In this document: positions 27,992 to 37,193 of the stretch, in pieces
How positions within the stretch are numbered: the stretch's first letter is position 1
Layout: every line of letters starts with the position of its first letter
NCBI GenBank assembly: GCA_001516025.1
Contig: LOEU01000009.1
Coordinates: forward strand, 1-64,000
Length of the DNA stretch: 64,000 nucleotides
Origin: a bacterium BRH_c32
GTDB taxonomy: Bacteria; Bacteroidota; Ignavibacteria; Ignavibacteriales; Melioribacteraceae
Direction of reading: 5' to 3'
The notes under the pieces: generated by a model
Told to the model about the DNA's origin: nothing
Databases searched by the model: none
Seen by the model: only the letters and a program-made list of their open reading frames with translations
Translations under genes and position numbers: made by a program

Positions 27992-28108
27992 ATGAATAAA
28001 GAAATAAATAAGAATAACCGACAAGGAATGGAAGCTATTATTTATATATCTGGTAATGAATGTAAAGAATACGGGTATAGTACATTAATTTTTTCTCAAG
28101 ATAAATAG
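27992..28108 (+). CDS. Hypothetical 38-aa peptide
   Basis: A short ATG-to-TAG frame lies 10 bp before the AI-2E permease gene. The peptide starts MNKEINKNNRQGMEA and is followed by YISGNECKEYGY. No ribosome-binding site is evident and no family is recognised. It could be a leader peptide or chance. Confidence 0.25.
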   Translation: MNKEINKNNRQGMEAIIYISGNECKEYGYSTLIFSQDK

Positions 28109-28118
28109 TAGGAATCGA

Positions 28119-29240
28119 ATGCCAACAAAGAGTGATATTCCACTATATCAAAAATTTTCCTTAATGACCTTGGGGATTATTGGGTTCTTTTTTATACTTT
28201 ATATCGGTACGGATATCATTGTACCTATTTTGTTCTCCCTCATCTTCGCAATTTTATTAGACCCGATTGTAGAATATTTTGTCAAATATAGAATTAATAG
28301 AATTATTGCAATACTTATTTCCATCCTAATATCATTTCTTTTATTAGCCGGATTGATCTATTTCTTGACTGTTCAAATAATTATGTTCGGCGATATGCTG
28401 CCTCAATTAAATGATAAATTCGATTCTATTATTAAAAGCGGAACTGACTGGGCAGCGCGTTCTTTTGACGTAAGCCATGGTAAAGTAAATAGCTGGCTTG
28501 CCGAATCAAAGGATAAAGGTATAACTGGACTTAAATCTCTTATCGGTCCCACAATAATGTCGATCGGGAACGTATTAGTAATTATGTTTTTAATTCCTGT
28601 TTATATATTCCTCATATTATTTTATAAAGAATTTTTCCTTGAATTTGTAGTTCTCTTATTTGATAAAGAGAAACACTCACTCGTTGCAGAAATATTGGAG
28701 AAATCCAGAGTTCTAATCCAAAAATTTCTCGTTGGTATTATCGTAGAAACAGGGCTTGTCGGGCTTATGAATGTTATCGGGTTATTTGCCCTCGGCATTC
28801 AATATTCTCTTCTCCTTGGTGTCATAGCAGCGCTCTTAAATGTGATTCCTTATATCGGCGGAATAGTTGCGATGTTATTAATCTTGGTAGTAGTTCTTGC
28901 CACCGAACCACTGATTTATGTTTTATGGGTAACAATAATTTTTAGTTTTATTCAATTCGTAGATAACAATATAATTATGCCTAAAATAGTCGGTTCGAGA
29001 GTAAGTATAAATGAATTTATAGCGATAGTAGCAGTATTAGTAGGAAGCGCACTATGGGGTATCGCAGGTATGTTCCTCTCGCTCCCCATTATTGCAATAC
29101 TTAAAGTTATTTTCGATCGAATCGATTCATTAAAAGAATATGGATTTCTGCTCGGTAAGAATAAAATTTATGAAAATAAAAAACTTCTTCGTCTCCCTAA
29201 AAGAAGAAGCAAGAAAATTGCGAATACTTCAAAAATTTAG
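28119..29240 (+). CDS. AI-2E family transporter (PerM-like)
   Basis: This 373-aa protein has about eight membrane helices in the AI-2E arrangement: an N-terminal pair, a long amphipathic periplasmic segment (about residues 85-145), and a C-terminal half with NVIPYIGGIVAM and FIQFVDNNIIMPKIVG motifs. Family members include exporters of small signals and Na+/H+ antiporters, so substrate cannot be assigned. It is followed 15 bp later by a BrkB/YihY gene in the same direction. Confidence 0.9.
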   Translation: MPTKSDIPLYQKFSLMTLGIIGFFFILYIGTDIIVPILFSLIFAILLDPIVEYFVKYRINRIIAILISILISFLLLAGLIYFLTVQIIMFGDMLPQLNDKFDSIIKSGTDWAARSFDVSHGKVNSWLAESKDKGITGLKSLIGPTIMSIGNVLVIMFLIPVYIFLILFYKEFFLEFVVLLFDKEKHSLVAEILEKSRVLIQKFLVGIIVETGLVGLMNVIGLFALGIQYSLLLGVIAALLNVIPYIGGIVAMLLILVVVLATEPLIYVLWVTIIFSFIQFVDNNIIMPKIVGSRVSINEFIAIVAVLVGSALWGIAGMFLSLPIIAILKVIFDRIDSLKEYGFLLGKNKIYENKKLLRLPKRRSKKIANTSKI

Positions 29241-29255
29241 ATTGAAGAATTTATA

Positions 29256-30176
29256 ATGAAATTAAAAATATTTTTTAAAGATGCATGGTCATTCCTCAAA
29301 GAAGTGGTGGATAAATTTATAGATGATAAAGCACCAAAATTAGGAGCCGCATTATCCTTCTATACCATCTTCTCCCTTGCTCCTTTGCTTATTATTGTTA
29401 TTGCAATCGGTGGTTTAGCTTTCGGGGATCAAGCAGCCCGAGGCGAACTGTTCTATCAAATCCAAGGATTGATAGGTCAGGAAGGCGCCGAAATTGTTCA
29501 AACAACTATTCAAAATACTAATCAAAAAAGAGCAAGTATTCTTGCCTTAATTATTAGTTTTTTTACCGTTGCAATAAGTGCTACAGTAGTTTTTGTAGAG
29601 CTGCAAGAATCTTTGAATATGGTTTGGAAAGTGAGACCAAGTTCGGAGAGGAGCGTAATTAAAGGTCTTGTGGTTGATAGAGTTCAGTCATTAGCTTTAA
29701 TTTTTACCACCGGATTTCTACTATTAGTTTCATTGGTAATAAGTGCTATTCTTTCTTTTATAAGTAATAAGATTAATGAAAATTTTATCTCTATTCCTAT
29801 TTTCTTATTAGACCTAGCTAATGGGTTAATTTCGCTTACGGTAATATTTTTACTCTTTACGATGATTTTCAAAATCTTACCCGATGTAAACATTAAGTGG
29901 AAGGATGTTTGGGTCGGTGGACTTGCCACTTCTTTACTATTTATATTAGGAAAATATTTAATCGGTCTCTATCTCGGCAATAGCGCACTTAGCTCCACTT
30001 ATGGCGCTGCAGGTTCTCTTGTCGTTTTACTTTTATGGATCTACTATTCGGCTCAAATATTATTTCTCGGAGCTGAATTTACTTACGTTTATGCGAATAG
30101 ATACGGAGCAGGATATAAACCTCGGCGAAAATTCCTTATCTATGAAACTCATCCAATTACCGGTGAAAAAAAATAA
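29256..30176 (+). CDS. YihY/BrkB family membrane protein
   Basis: This 306-aa protein has six predicted membrane helices and the family signature GAALSFYTIFSLAPLLII (about residues 31-48). The later YGAAGSLVVLLLWIYYSAQI helix is also typical. It was once called ribonuclease BN, which is now known to be wrong; the function is unsettled. It forms an operon with the AI-2E gene and converges on a minus-strand response regulator with a 44-bp gap. Confidence 0.92.
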   Translation: MKLKIFFKDAWSFLKEVVDKFIDDKAPKLGAALSFYTIFSLAPLLIIVIAIGGLAFGDQAARGELFYQIQGLIGQEGAEIVQTTIQNTNQKRASILALIISFFTVAISATVVFVELQESLNMVWKVRPSSERSVIKGLVVDRVQSLALIFTTGFLLLVSLVISAILSFISNKINENFISIPIFLLDLANGLISLTVIFLLFTMIFKILPDVNIKWKDVWVGGLATSLLFILGKYLIGLYLGNSALSSTYGAAGSLVVLLLWIYYSAQILFLGAEFTYVYANRYGAGYKPRRKFLIYETHPITGEKK

Positions 30177-30220
30177 ATTTTCTATTTATCGGTGGGGTTA
30201 TACTAATAAATTATTCAGGT

Positions 30221-30877
30221 TTATTTTTCTTCGCCGTAATTTTTAACAGAATAAGCCATTAGTTGAGCACTGGTATTGAATTTCATTTTATTCATTATCG
30301 ATGATCTATAAGCATCAATTGATCTTTTTCCGATGCCGATAATTTCTGCTATCTGCTCGCTTGAATTCCCTAGGGCAATTTCCTTCATAACTCTTTTCTC
30401 TCGTTCAGAAAAATTTTCATTTATCATTTTATTATCAATAAATAATTTTTCATGCTTATCAACGATCTCTTTAAGCTCTTCATTATTTATCCCGCTGAAA
30501 TAATAATCCCCTACATATACTTTCCTGATTGCAAGTGCGAGTTCATCAATGATTGTATCTTTAGAAATTAATCCCTTTCCTCCTATGGAGAAAATTTTAT
30601 AAATATAGTTCTCATCGAAATACATCGAGAGAAATAAAATTTTTGCATCGGGATCAATTTTAAGAATTTCAATTGCCGCATCAATGCCCGATTTTTGAAG
30701 CATATTTATATCCGAGAGAATTATATCTGGATGATACTTTTGATATTTATTAATAACCTCATCCCCATTCTCCGCTTCGCCAATGACAATAATATCTTCT
30801 GTTTGATTTAAGAGACCTTTTATTCCTATCCTTACTAAATTATGGTCGTCTGCAAAGAGTAATCTAATTTTTTCCAT
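30221..30877 (-). CDS. NarL-type response regulator
   Basis: This 218-aa regulator has a receiver domain with D10/D11, phospho-acceptor Asp56 (LSDINML) and a conserved Lys near 106. A LuxR-type helix-turn-helix lies at about residues 155-210 (FSEREKRVMKEIALG, then GKRSIDAYRSSIMNKM). Its start overlaps the end of a small kinase gene by 14 bp. That kinase gene is frameshifted, so the signalling pair may be inactive in this strain. Confidence 0.92.
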   Translation of the reverse strand: MEKIRLLFADDHNLVRIGIKGLLNQTEDIIVIGEAENGDEVINKYQKYHPDIILSDINMLQKSGIDAAIEILKIDPDAKILFLSMYFDENYIYKIFSIGGKGLISKDTIIDELALAIRKVYVGDYYFSGINNEELKEIVDKHEKLFIDNKMINENFSEREKRVMKEIALGNSSEQIAEIIGIGKRSIDAYRSSIMNKMKFNTSAQLMAYSVKNYGEEK

Positions 30878-31719
30878 TATTTATCCCAATTGGTAAAGTA
30901 ATAAATAAGAGAGTGGAAAATTCATCGCTCTCGACAATATCGAATGAGCCGGAGAAATTTTGCACCCTCTCTTTAATCCGGAAAAGTCCTATACCGGAAT
31001 TTTCGGTTAATTTTATATTATCGAATGAACGTTTGATACCTATTCCATCATCAGCAATTGAAAGATCGATTAAATTTTCGTGAGTTGTAATCGTGATTAA
31101 AAATAATTTTGCTTTTGAGTGCTTTAGAATATTATTCAATCCTTCCTGAATGCAGTTAAGAAGAAGATTTTTAATCTCTTCGGATAAAACTAAATCGATC
31201 TCTTTTTCATCAAGAGAAAATTCAAATTTGCCCGGGATATTTGTATTGGTAATAAAATCATCCACGATTGCTTTAACGCTGTTTATAAAGCCAAGAGAAT
31301 TAATTTGTGACTTAGTAAAATTATGAGAAATATTTCTGACGGTATTTTGAATAGCCGCAAGTTCTACAAGCAACTCATTCAGATCATATTTATCTCTATG
31401 CGATAATTTAATCCTTAGTATCCCCAACATTTGACCGATTTCATTATGCAATGTATCAGAAATAGAATTTTTTATCGTCTGGTTTTGGGTTTCTAATTTA
31501 TTGGATAGGATTATTAAATTGCTTTTATACTGCTCTAATTCATCTAAATATCCGGCTCTTTCAATATTATAGCTCTTCCTCTCCTTCTTTAGTCTGATTC
31601 TTAATGGAGTGATATATTTTACTATAAATAGAATAGAAATAGCAGTAATTGCTACCGCAAGTATTATTGCAACAAATAAGGGATTAAGTAGAGAAAAAAA
31701 TGATCGTAATTAATTTCAT
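30864..31719 (-). CDS. Small DegS-type histidine kinase, frameshifted
   Basis: The frame from 30864 to 31451 encodes a HATPase domain (DDGIGI, SGIGLFRIKERV) but begins right at the conserved His of LHNEIGQM. The same frame stays open upstream to about 31710 without any start codon. It encodes a membrane helix (NPLFVAIILAVAITAISILF) and a coiled coil. An ATG at 31717-31719 with MKLITIIF lies in the neighbouring frame; deleting one base in the A7 run at 31694-31700 joins them into a coherent 284-aa kinase. Either mutation, sequencing error or slippage is at work. It overlaps its response-regulator gene. Confidence 0.7.
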
Positions 31720-31753
31720 AACTTGTATTAATATTTTACCTCAGAATAATCTT

Positions 31754-32308
31754 TCATACTTTTGTGTTAAACTTAGTATTGATATTTATAAAAGTAAAAA
31801 GAAGCCCAAAAACTAATTGAACTATAAAGCCGATATAGAAAGTAGTAACTCCCCAAGAAGGACTGATAGCCATTGAAATAAATCTGATAAAATTAATTAG
31901 AACATTTAGAATCATAAGGGATAGGAATAAATTGATAGATTTATTTTCATAGTAGAAATATTGCTCGGTGACCAAGACTAAAAGAATAGAAATAAGATAT
32001 ATTGCGCCTATTGAGCGGATAATATTTGGGTTTGAGATAAAGATGATAATCAAGGAATTTATTACAAAAGATAGTAAAGCAAATATCACAATTCTTTTTT
32101 TCTTAAGTAATGAAGAAAATTGAAGTGCAAGAATAAATAGAAAAAATTGCATGGAAGAAATATCAGTATATTTTATTACTATAAACGCCAATGGGTCTGA
32201 AATAGCCATTAGAACAAAAAACCAAAAATACTTCGTACCAAATTGTTTATAGGGAGTCAGTAGCCATATAAACATTGAGAGATATTGGATATATATAAGT
32301 TTAATCAT
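31754..32308 (-). CDS. Hypothetical multi-pass membrane protein
   Basis: This 184-aa protein is almost entirely hydrophobic, with about six predicted membrane helices. It has an N-terminal LSMFIWLLTPYKQFG segment, then helices near residues 25-45, 50-66, 72-92, 98-115, 128-147 and 155-175. It lies 34 bp upstream of the frameshifted kinase on the same strand and may be its sensory partner, since that kinase has only one membrane helix. No family is recognised. Confidence 0.6.
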   Translation of the reverse strand: MIKLIYIQYLSMFIWLLTPYKQFGTKYFWFFVLMAISDPLAFIVIKYTDISSMQFFLFILALQFSSLLKKKRIVIFALLSFVINSLIIIFISNPNIIRSIGAIYLISILLVLVTEQYFYYENKSINLFLSLMILNVLINFIRFISMAISPSWGVTTFYIGFIVQLVFGLLFTFININTKFNTKV

Positions 32309-32412
32309 AATTAATATTTTTAAATAATGTAAAGTTTCATAAGTTAGTTTCTCTAGTATTTCGTATTAATCCCATTTACATTTAGTAAATTCATAATGAT
32401 TTTGATATTATA

Positions 32413-32847
32413 CTATATACAGTTTGGAGGACATTCCATACCAAATTCTAAAATATGATTTTCGTATGAGATGCATAATACTTTTTCTCTTCTTTCAATC
32501 ACAAAAAATTCTGATTGACCCCTTGATAATAATTCCATTATAATTGACTTACTAAAAACATGGAATATTCCACCGCTCAGTTCATTAGTACCGCTTTTAT
32601 ACACAATTTCCTGCCCCTCTTTTTTAATAACTAATTCTCCGTCTTCTAATAAAAACATGAGTTAAGAATTCGTTTTGTCCAATATTAATTTAAAATCACT
32701 TACTAATACCGGTTTAGATTCTAATATTTCTCCAAATAAGGAATCTGCCTCTTCTTTAGAGATTATCTTTCCATAAGTCTGGGCTAATAAATTTTGTGTT
32801 GATTGAAATAACAACACGATGGCTAATAGAAAAAAATATTTTTTCAT
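32413..32847 (-). pseudogene. Small secreted protein gene with in-frame TAA
   Basis: The 5' part (32662-32847) encodes a signal peptide and 38 further residues, ending DFKLILDKTNS at a TAA. After that stop the same frame continues CTC ATG and on to 32413, encoding LEDGELVIKKEGQEIVYKSG and a FGMECPPNC tail. Read through, the product would be a coherent exported protein of about 143-145 aa with two C-terminal Cys. Because the frame is unchanged across the stop, a single nonsense change is the simplest reading. Two separate small genes are possible. No family recognised. Confidence 0.55.
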
Positions 32848-32914
32848 AATTACTCCAAATATAAACTTATTTATAAATTATTTTTTAAGAAATTCTATTA
32901 CTAAAATAATATCC

Positions 32915-32939
32915 GGTGCCGCAGATTATCTACGGCACC
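32915..32939 (-). terminator. Hairpin after type IX cargo pseudogene
   Basis: A 25-nt near-perfect hairpin, GGTGCCG/CGGCACC with an inner AGAT/ATCT pairing, lies 10 bp after the stop of the broken cargo gene. On the minus strand it is followed by GATATTATTTTAG, a weak T tract. Probable transcript end. Confidence 0.6.
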
Positions 32940-32948
32940 AAGAATAAA

Positions 32949-33672
32949 CTATTTTACTAATAGCATTTTCTTTGAGATTCTATTTTCATTTGCTTGTACA
33001 GAACAAATATAAATTCCGCTTGATAAATTTCCACCGTCAAAATTAACATTATAATATCCTGCTTCTTTCTTTTCATTCACGAGTACTGCAACTTCTTTCC
33101 CTGTTATATCAAATACTCTTATTACAACATTACTTGTAATCGGTAATTGATATTTTATTGTCGTGGTCGTGTTAAAAGGATTAGGATAGTTAGTGATTGT
33201 AAATTCAGTAGGAATATTCTTCTTCTCAGTGATTTGATTTTCCTCGCTTTCCTTTAGTTGAATACCGTAAATCTCAACAAAAAGCGGAGTGGCACTAGTT
33301 CCTTCAATTGAATAATATGGTCTCGGGTCATATTCTACTCTATCAAATTGCTTCCAATTCGCTAAATAATAATCCGGATCAATAAATTGTTGAACTCCTC
33401 TATTTACGCTTCCAACAAGAACCGGAGTTCCTCCATTTATTAATCTCCATATATTATATTGAGTTACATTAGTATTTATATGATCCACTCATGTAACTTT
33501 TATCGGGTCCCAAAGATTTGTGCCAAAAAGAACGTCGCGATCATAATTATTCGGTTTTCCAGTATATGTTAAGGATGAACTTCATTGTCATTAATTGTAA
33601 ACACTCTGTTATCTATAATAGATAAGATAAACAGAATAGATAAAAAATAATAATACTTAAATACTTTGTCAT
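32949..33672 (-). pseudogene. Type IX-secreted FN3-like protein, degraded
   Basis: The 3' part encodes 179 aa ending in a type IX sorting domain: NYPNPFNTTTTIKYQLP, then FDITGKEVAVLVNEKK, GNLSSGIYICSV and a basic KKMLLVK end. Upstream, the reading continues through three lesions. A signal peptide (MTKYLSIIIFYLFC, start 33672) is followed by a frame change near 33610, a second near 33580, and a TGA replacing the expected Trp codon between KVT and VDHINTN. Each segment is coherent when joined, so this is a recently broken gene of about 240 codons, not chance frames. Confidence 0.82.
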
Positions 33673-33818
33673 AACGTTTCTCCTTTGTTGGAAAAATGAT
33701 TAATTTTTAAAAATGAATAGCCCTGTAAATATCAAATATATTTACACTTTTGATTGGTAGCCAATGGATTTTTATAGTTTTATTCTGAGCTAATTTTTAT
33801 TGGATTTTATAGAATTAC

Positions 33819-33849
33819 CCAAGCACTCTGCTTACTGCAAAATGCTTGG
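33819..33849 (-). terminator. Possible terminator after dsbD
   Basis: CCAAGCA/TGCTTGG (33819-33825 with 33843-33849) forms a 7-bp stem around a 17-nt loop, 15 bp after the dsbD stop. It has no T run on the minus strand, so the call is weak. Confidence 0.4.
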
Positions 33850-33863
33850 ATAAAATGAAATGT

Positions 33864-35741
33864 TTATTTGAGGTCTTTTAAATAGCCGAGAACTATATCC
33901 GGAGTGAGGATTTCGGGCAATAGTACTGCTTCTTTATCAGGCAAATAAAGTACATATAAAGGGACACTATTACGTCCGAACTTCGCTAATTCTTTAGCAA
34001 TAACTTCATCTTTATTTGTCCAATCTGCCTTTAATGCTGCAATCCCCTTATCAGCAAATGCCTTCTGAACTTCTTCGCTTCCAAAAGCAACTTTCTCATT
34101 CACCTGGCAGCTTAAACACCATGCAGCCGTGAAATCGATAAATACCGGTTTCTTTTCGCTTCGTAACTGCGCTACTAATTCGGGAGAGAATGTTTGCCAT
34201 TCAATTAATCCTTGAGTATGTACCGATCCCGTGGATGCAGTTACAGGTTTAATATACATCAGCGACAATGCTAATGCACCGGCGAGTATCAATCCGCTAA
34301 TTAATTGTGCGATTCTCCTCGTTTTTAACGATTTATGAAGCACGCTCCATCTTCCATAAATCCATCCGCTTAATGAAACGAGCAATAGCGATCCGAGAAG
34401 TATTAACACTCCTTCGGCTCCGGTTTGAAGACTTAATACCCAGATCAACCATAAAACTGTTGCAACCATTAAGAATCCCATAAATTGCTTGAAGGTTTCC
34501 ATCCAAGCTCCCGGTTTGGGTACATATTTTAATAGTGCCGGAATTGATGTAAGAAGTACATACGGAAGAGCCATTCCGAGTCCGAGAGCCGTGAAAATTA
34601 ACATAGATACATAAGCGGGCTGACTAAGGGCAAATCCCAATGCCGAACCCATAAATGGTGCCGTACATGGAGTGGCAACTATTGTAGCTAATATTCCGCT
34701 GAAAAACGATCCGGTATAAGTAGAACCTTTTGGCGTATTCTGCCCCACCGCTGTAAGTGTTACTCCGATCTCAAAGACTCCGAATAAACTTAATCCGAAT
34801 AAGAATAAAAGAACCGATAGGACTATCACAAATGAAGGAGATTGCAATTGGAATCCCCAGCCAAGATATTCACCACCTGCTCTAAGTATTAATAATAATC
34901 CCGCAAGTGCCCAAAATGAGATCAATACTCCAAAAGTAAATGCGAGTCCATGTTTTCTTAATTTGCTTTTTTCCTCGCCCGCCTGCTTAATAAATCCCAT
35001 TACTTTTAATGAGAGTACGGGCAAAACGCACGGCATAAGATTCAATATCATTCCGCCTATGAATGCGAATAAAATTGCCAATAAAATCGATTCATCTGCT
35101 CCCGATTCATTCGATGCCCCTAAACTTGAACTATCCGGCATTGATTCCGGAATTCCTTGATCGTTAGCGTTTGCTAAAGTTGCAGAATCTAATTCAGCCG
35201 GATTATTATCAACTCGTGCACTATCAATTGTTTCCGAAACTGCAGCACCCGTTACCACTTTCCCCTTTTCAATTTTGAGGTTCAAATTGGCTTTGATTAC
35301 ATCGGGTGGGAAACACGATTCATCATCACACGCCTGAAAATTAAATTCAATCGGCACTATATAATCACCCGGTGCTACATTTTTAGCAACTACAAAATTA
35401 AGTGAGATTGCAATCTCTCCACTATAAATTGATACCGGTTCCGGAGATACTTTTAACAATTCATCTTTCGGAGTAGGATATATTACTTTAGAAATAGGAA
35501 ATGTTTTATTTCCCGAAGTAACCGTTACGGGAATAAGAAATTCATCATACGGTTTATTGGAATTTATATGGAATCCATCTTTTATATCAGCGATTATTTT
35601 GACTTCAAAACTACCGCCGACTGAAGATGTAATACTATTCTTACTTAACTTAACTTTTACTAAATCTGTTTGAGAAAAAGAACTAACGGCACTAAATGCT
35701 AAAATGACTAAAGCATATAAGCCAATTTTCCTAAAATTCAT
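33864..35741 (-). CDS. dsbD: Thiol:disulfide interchange protein DsbD
   Basis: This 625-aa protein has the full DsbD layout: signal peptide and periplasmic alpha domain with two Cys (CDDESCFPP), an eight-helix membrane domain with the paired Cys motifs LMPCVLPV and ATPCTAPF, and a C-terminal thioredoxin domain with CLSC. It carries electrons from cytoplasmic thioredoxin to the periplasm for disulfide reduction and cytochrome maturation. I start it at the ATG at 35741, because a GGAG ribosome-binding site precedes it and the signal peptide begins there, not eight codons earlier. Confidence 0.93.
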   Translation of the reverse strand: MNFRKIGLYALVILAFSAVSSFSQTDLVKVKLSKNSITSSVGGSFEVKIIADIKDGFHINSNKPYDEFLIPVTVTSGNKTFPISKVIYPTPKDELLKVSPEPVSIYSGEIAISLNFVVAKNVAPGDYIVPIEFNFQACDDESCFPPDVIKANLNLKIEKGKVVTGAAVSETIDSARVDNNPAELDSATLANANDQGIPESMPDSSSLGASNESGADESILLAILFAFIGGMILNLMPCVLPVLSLKVMGFIKQAGEEKSKLRKHGLAFTFGVLISFWALAGLLLILRAGGEYLGWGFQLQSPSFVIVLSVLLFLFGLSLFGVFEIGVTLTAVGQNTPKGSTYTGSFFSGILATIVATPCTAPFMGSALGFALSQPAYVSMLIFTALGLGMALPYVLLTSIPALLKYVPKPGAWMETFKQFMGFLMVATVLWLIWVLSLQTGAEGVLILLGSLLLVSLSGWIYGRWSVLHKSLKTRRIAQLISGLILAGALALSLMYIKPVTASTGSVHTQGLIEWQTFSPELVAQLRSEKKPVFIDFTAAWCLSCQVNEKVAFGSEEVQKAFADKGIAALKADWTNKDEVIAKELAKFGRNSVPLYVLYLPDKEAVLLPEILTPDIVLGYLKDLK

Positions 35742-35866
35742 TAAAACTCCATAATTTTTTTTCAAATTAAATCATTGTCATAAGTTGCTCTATTTTATAT
35801 AATATTCTCTTAAGAATTAGAATGGCAAATAATGACCTATATTTATATCAGGCTGATCTTACATAA

Positions 35867-37192
35867 TTATATTTTTGCTACTACAATTCTTGAACCTTCG
35901 ATTTTAATTACTTTTACGGGAGTACCTTTTAATATATAATCCCCTTCTGTAACAACATCATATTTTTCTTCATCGATTACTACAATCCCGGAAGGACGTA
36001 AATCAGTATGAGATTCACCAACAGTATTTAATAAAAATGCGTACTTCTGATTGGAGAATCCCGTCTTTATACCAATATTGGAATGAAGTACAAGATTCTG
36101 AAATGCGTGAGACTTAGGTAGAAACTTTAATAAAACAAAAATTAATACAGCCGATGCAACAAAGATTGACGCTAACTGAATTATCGCAAACGAAACAAAT
36201 GAAAAATCCGTCAATTCAAAATCCGACAGCAAACCAAGAAATAGCCCGAGCACCATCATTACTATTCCCGCGATTCCAAAGACACCAAATCCCGGTATTA
36301 CAAATATCTCTAAGATCAATAGAATTACCCCCGCAAAGAAGAGTAATATCTCTATTACCGAAGCAAGTTGAAGTATGTAACTTGTACCGAAAAATAGTGC
36401 TAACGCAATTATTGCTGCCGTTCCGGCAAATCCCCATCCCGGTGTCTTAATTTCCGTAAATAATCCGACCAAACCGATCATTATTAGAAGGGATGATATA
36501 ATAGGATTATTTAAGAACCGAACTACGTCTTCTGCCCAGTTTGCACCGATTGTTACAAATTGAGGATTAGTAATTCCGAATGCCTCAAGTGCTTCTTTTT
36601 CTGAAGCTATAACCGAATCGGCAATTAAATATTTTGCAGCTTCTTTAGCTGTCAATGTAATAAGTGTAGTACTATCATCTTTTAATTCAGGAACAATTAC
36701 TTTTTCATCTACCATTCCTTCGGCAATATCTGTTCGCCTACCATTCTTTTCTGCCGTGGCACGCATCTCTGAACGCATATAAGATTGATATTTTTCTGAT
36801 TGCTTTTGCCCTGCTCCATCTACAACCGTAGTTGCTCCAATGGATGCTCCGGGAACCATGATAATTTTTTCGCAAGAAAGTGATATTAATGCTCCCGCGG
36901 ATATTGCTCGTTTATCTATAAATGCTATCGTTAAAACATTTGAATTAAGAATTGCATCCTTAATCTGAGTTGCGGCATCAACTCTGCCACCGAATGTATT
37001 TATTTTGAATAAAACGGCTTTTGCGTTATTCTGCTCCGCTTCACTAATAACCCGGCGCACGTAAGGCGCCAATCCCAGGTCAATATCACCTTCGATTGTT
37101 CCGATATATACTTTATTGCTTTGAGCGATAAGTAAGTTAGCTAATAGGAGATAACCTATTATAAATAAACGAGTTATTAGGTTTGTTTTCAT
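35867..37192 (-). CDS. NfeD-family membrane serine protease
   Basis: This protein of about 441 aa has a signal peptide, then a ClpP-like serine protease domain (about residues 20-220) with FGGRVDAATQI, the ISAGALIS nucleophile region and GASIGATT. Four or five membrane helices follow, then a C-terminal OB-fold NfeD domain (about residues 375-440, GIVVIDEEKYDVVTEGD). Related proteins pair with stomatins and cleave membrane proteins. The ATG at 37192 gives the natural signal peptide; an ATG at 37213 is in frame and overlaps the agmatinase-type gene. Confidence 0.88.
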   Translation of the reverse strand: MKTNLITRLFIIGYLLLANLLIAQSNKVYIGTIEGDIDLGLAPYVRRVISEAEQNNAKAVLFKINTFGGRVDAATQIKDAILNSNVLTIAFIDKRAISAGALISLSCEKIIMVPGASIGATTVVDGAGQKQSEKYQSYMRSEMRATAEKNGRRTDIAEGMVDEKVIVPELKDDSTTLITLTAKEAAKYLIADSVIASEKEALEAFGITNPQFVTIGANWAEDVVRFLNNPIISSLLIMIGLVGLFTEIKTPGWGFAGTAAIIALALFFGTSYILQLASVIEILLFFAGVILLILEIFVIPGFGVFGIAGIVMMVLGLFLGLLSDFELTDFSFVSFAIIQLASIFVASAVLIFVLLKFLPKSHAFQNLVLHSNIGIKTGFSNQKYAFLLNTVGESHTDLRPSGIVVIDEEKYDVVTEGDYILKGTPVKVIKIEGSRIVVAKI

Positions 37193-37193
37193 T

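Noticed and set aside
33470-33500. TGA read as Trp in the type IX cargo gene
   Set aside because: Genetic recoding was considered, but other genes use TGG for Trp and end at TGA, and this gene carries two further frame changes, so decay is simpler.
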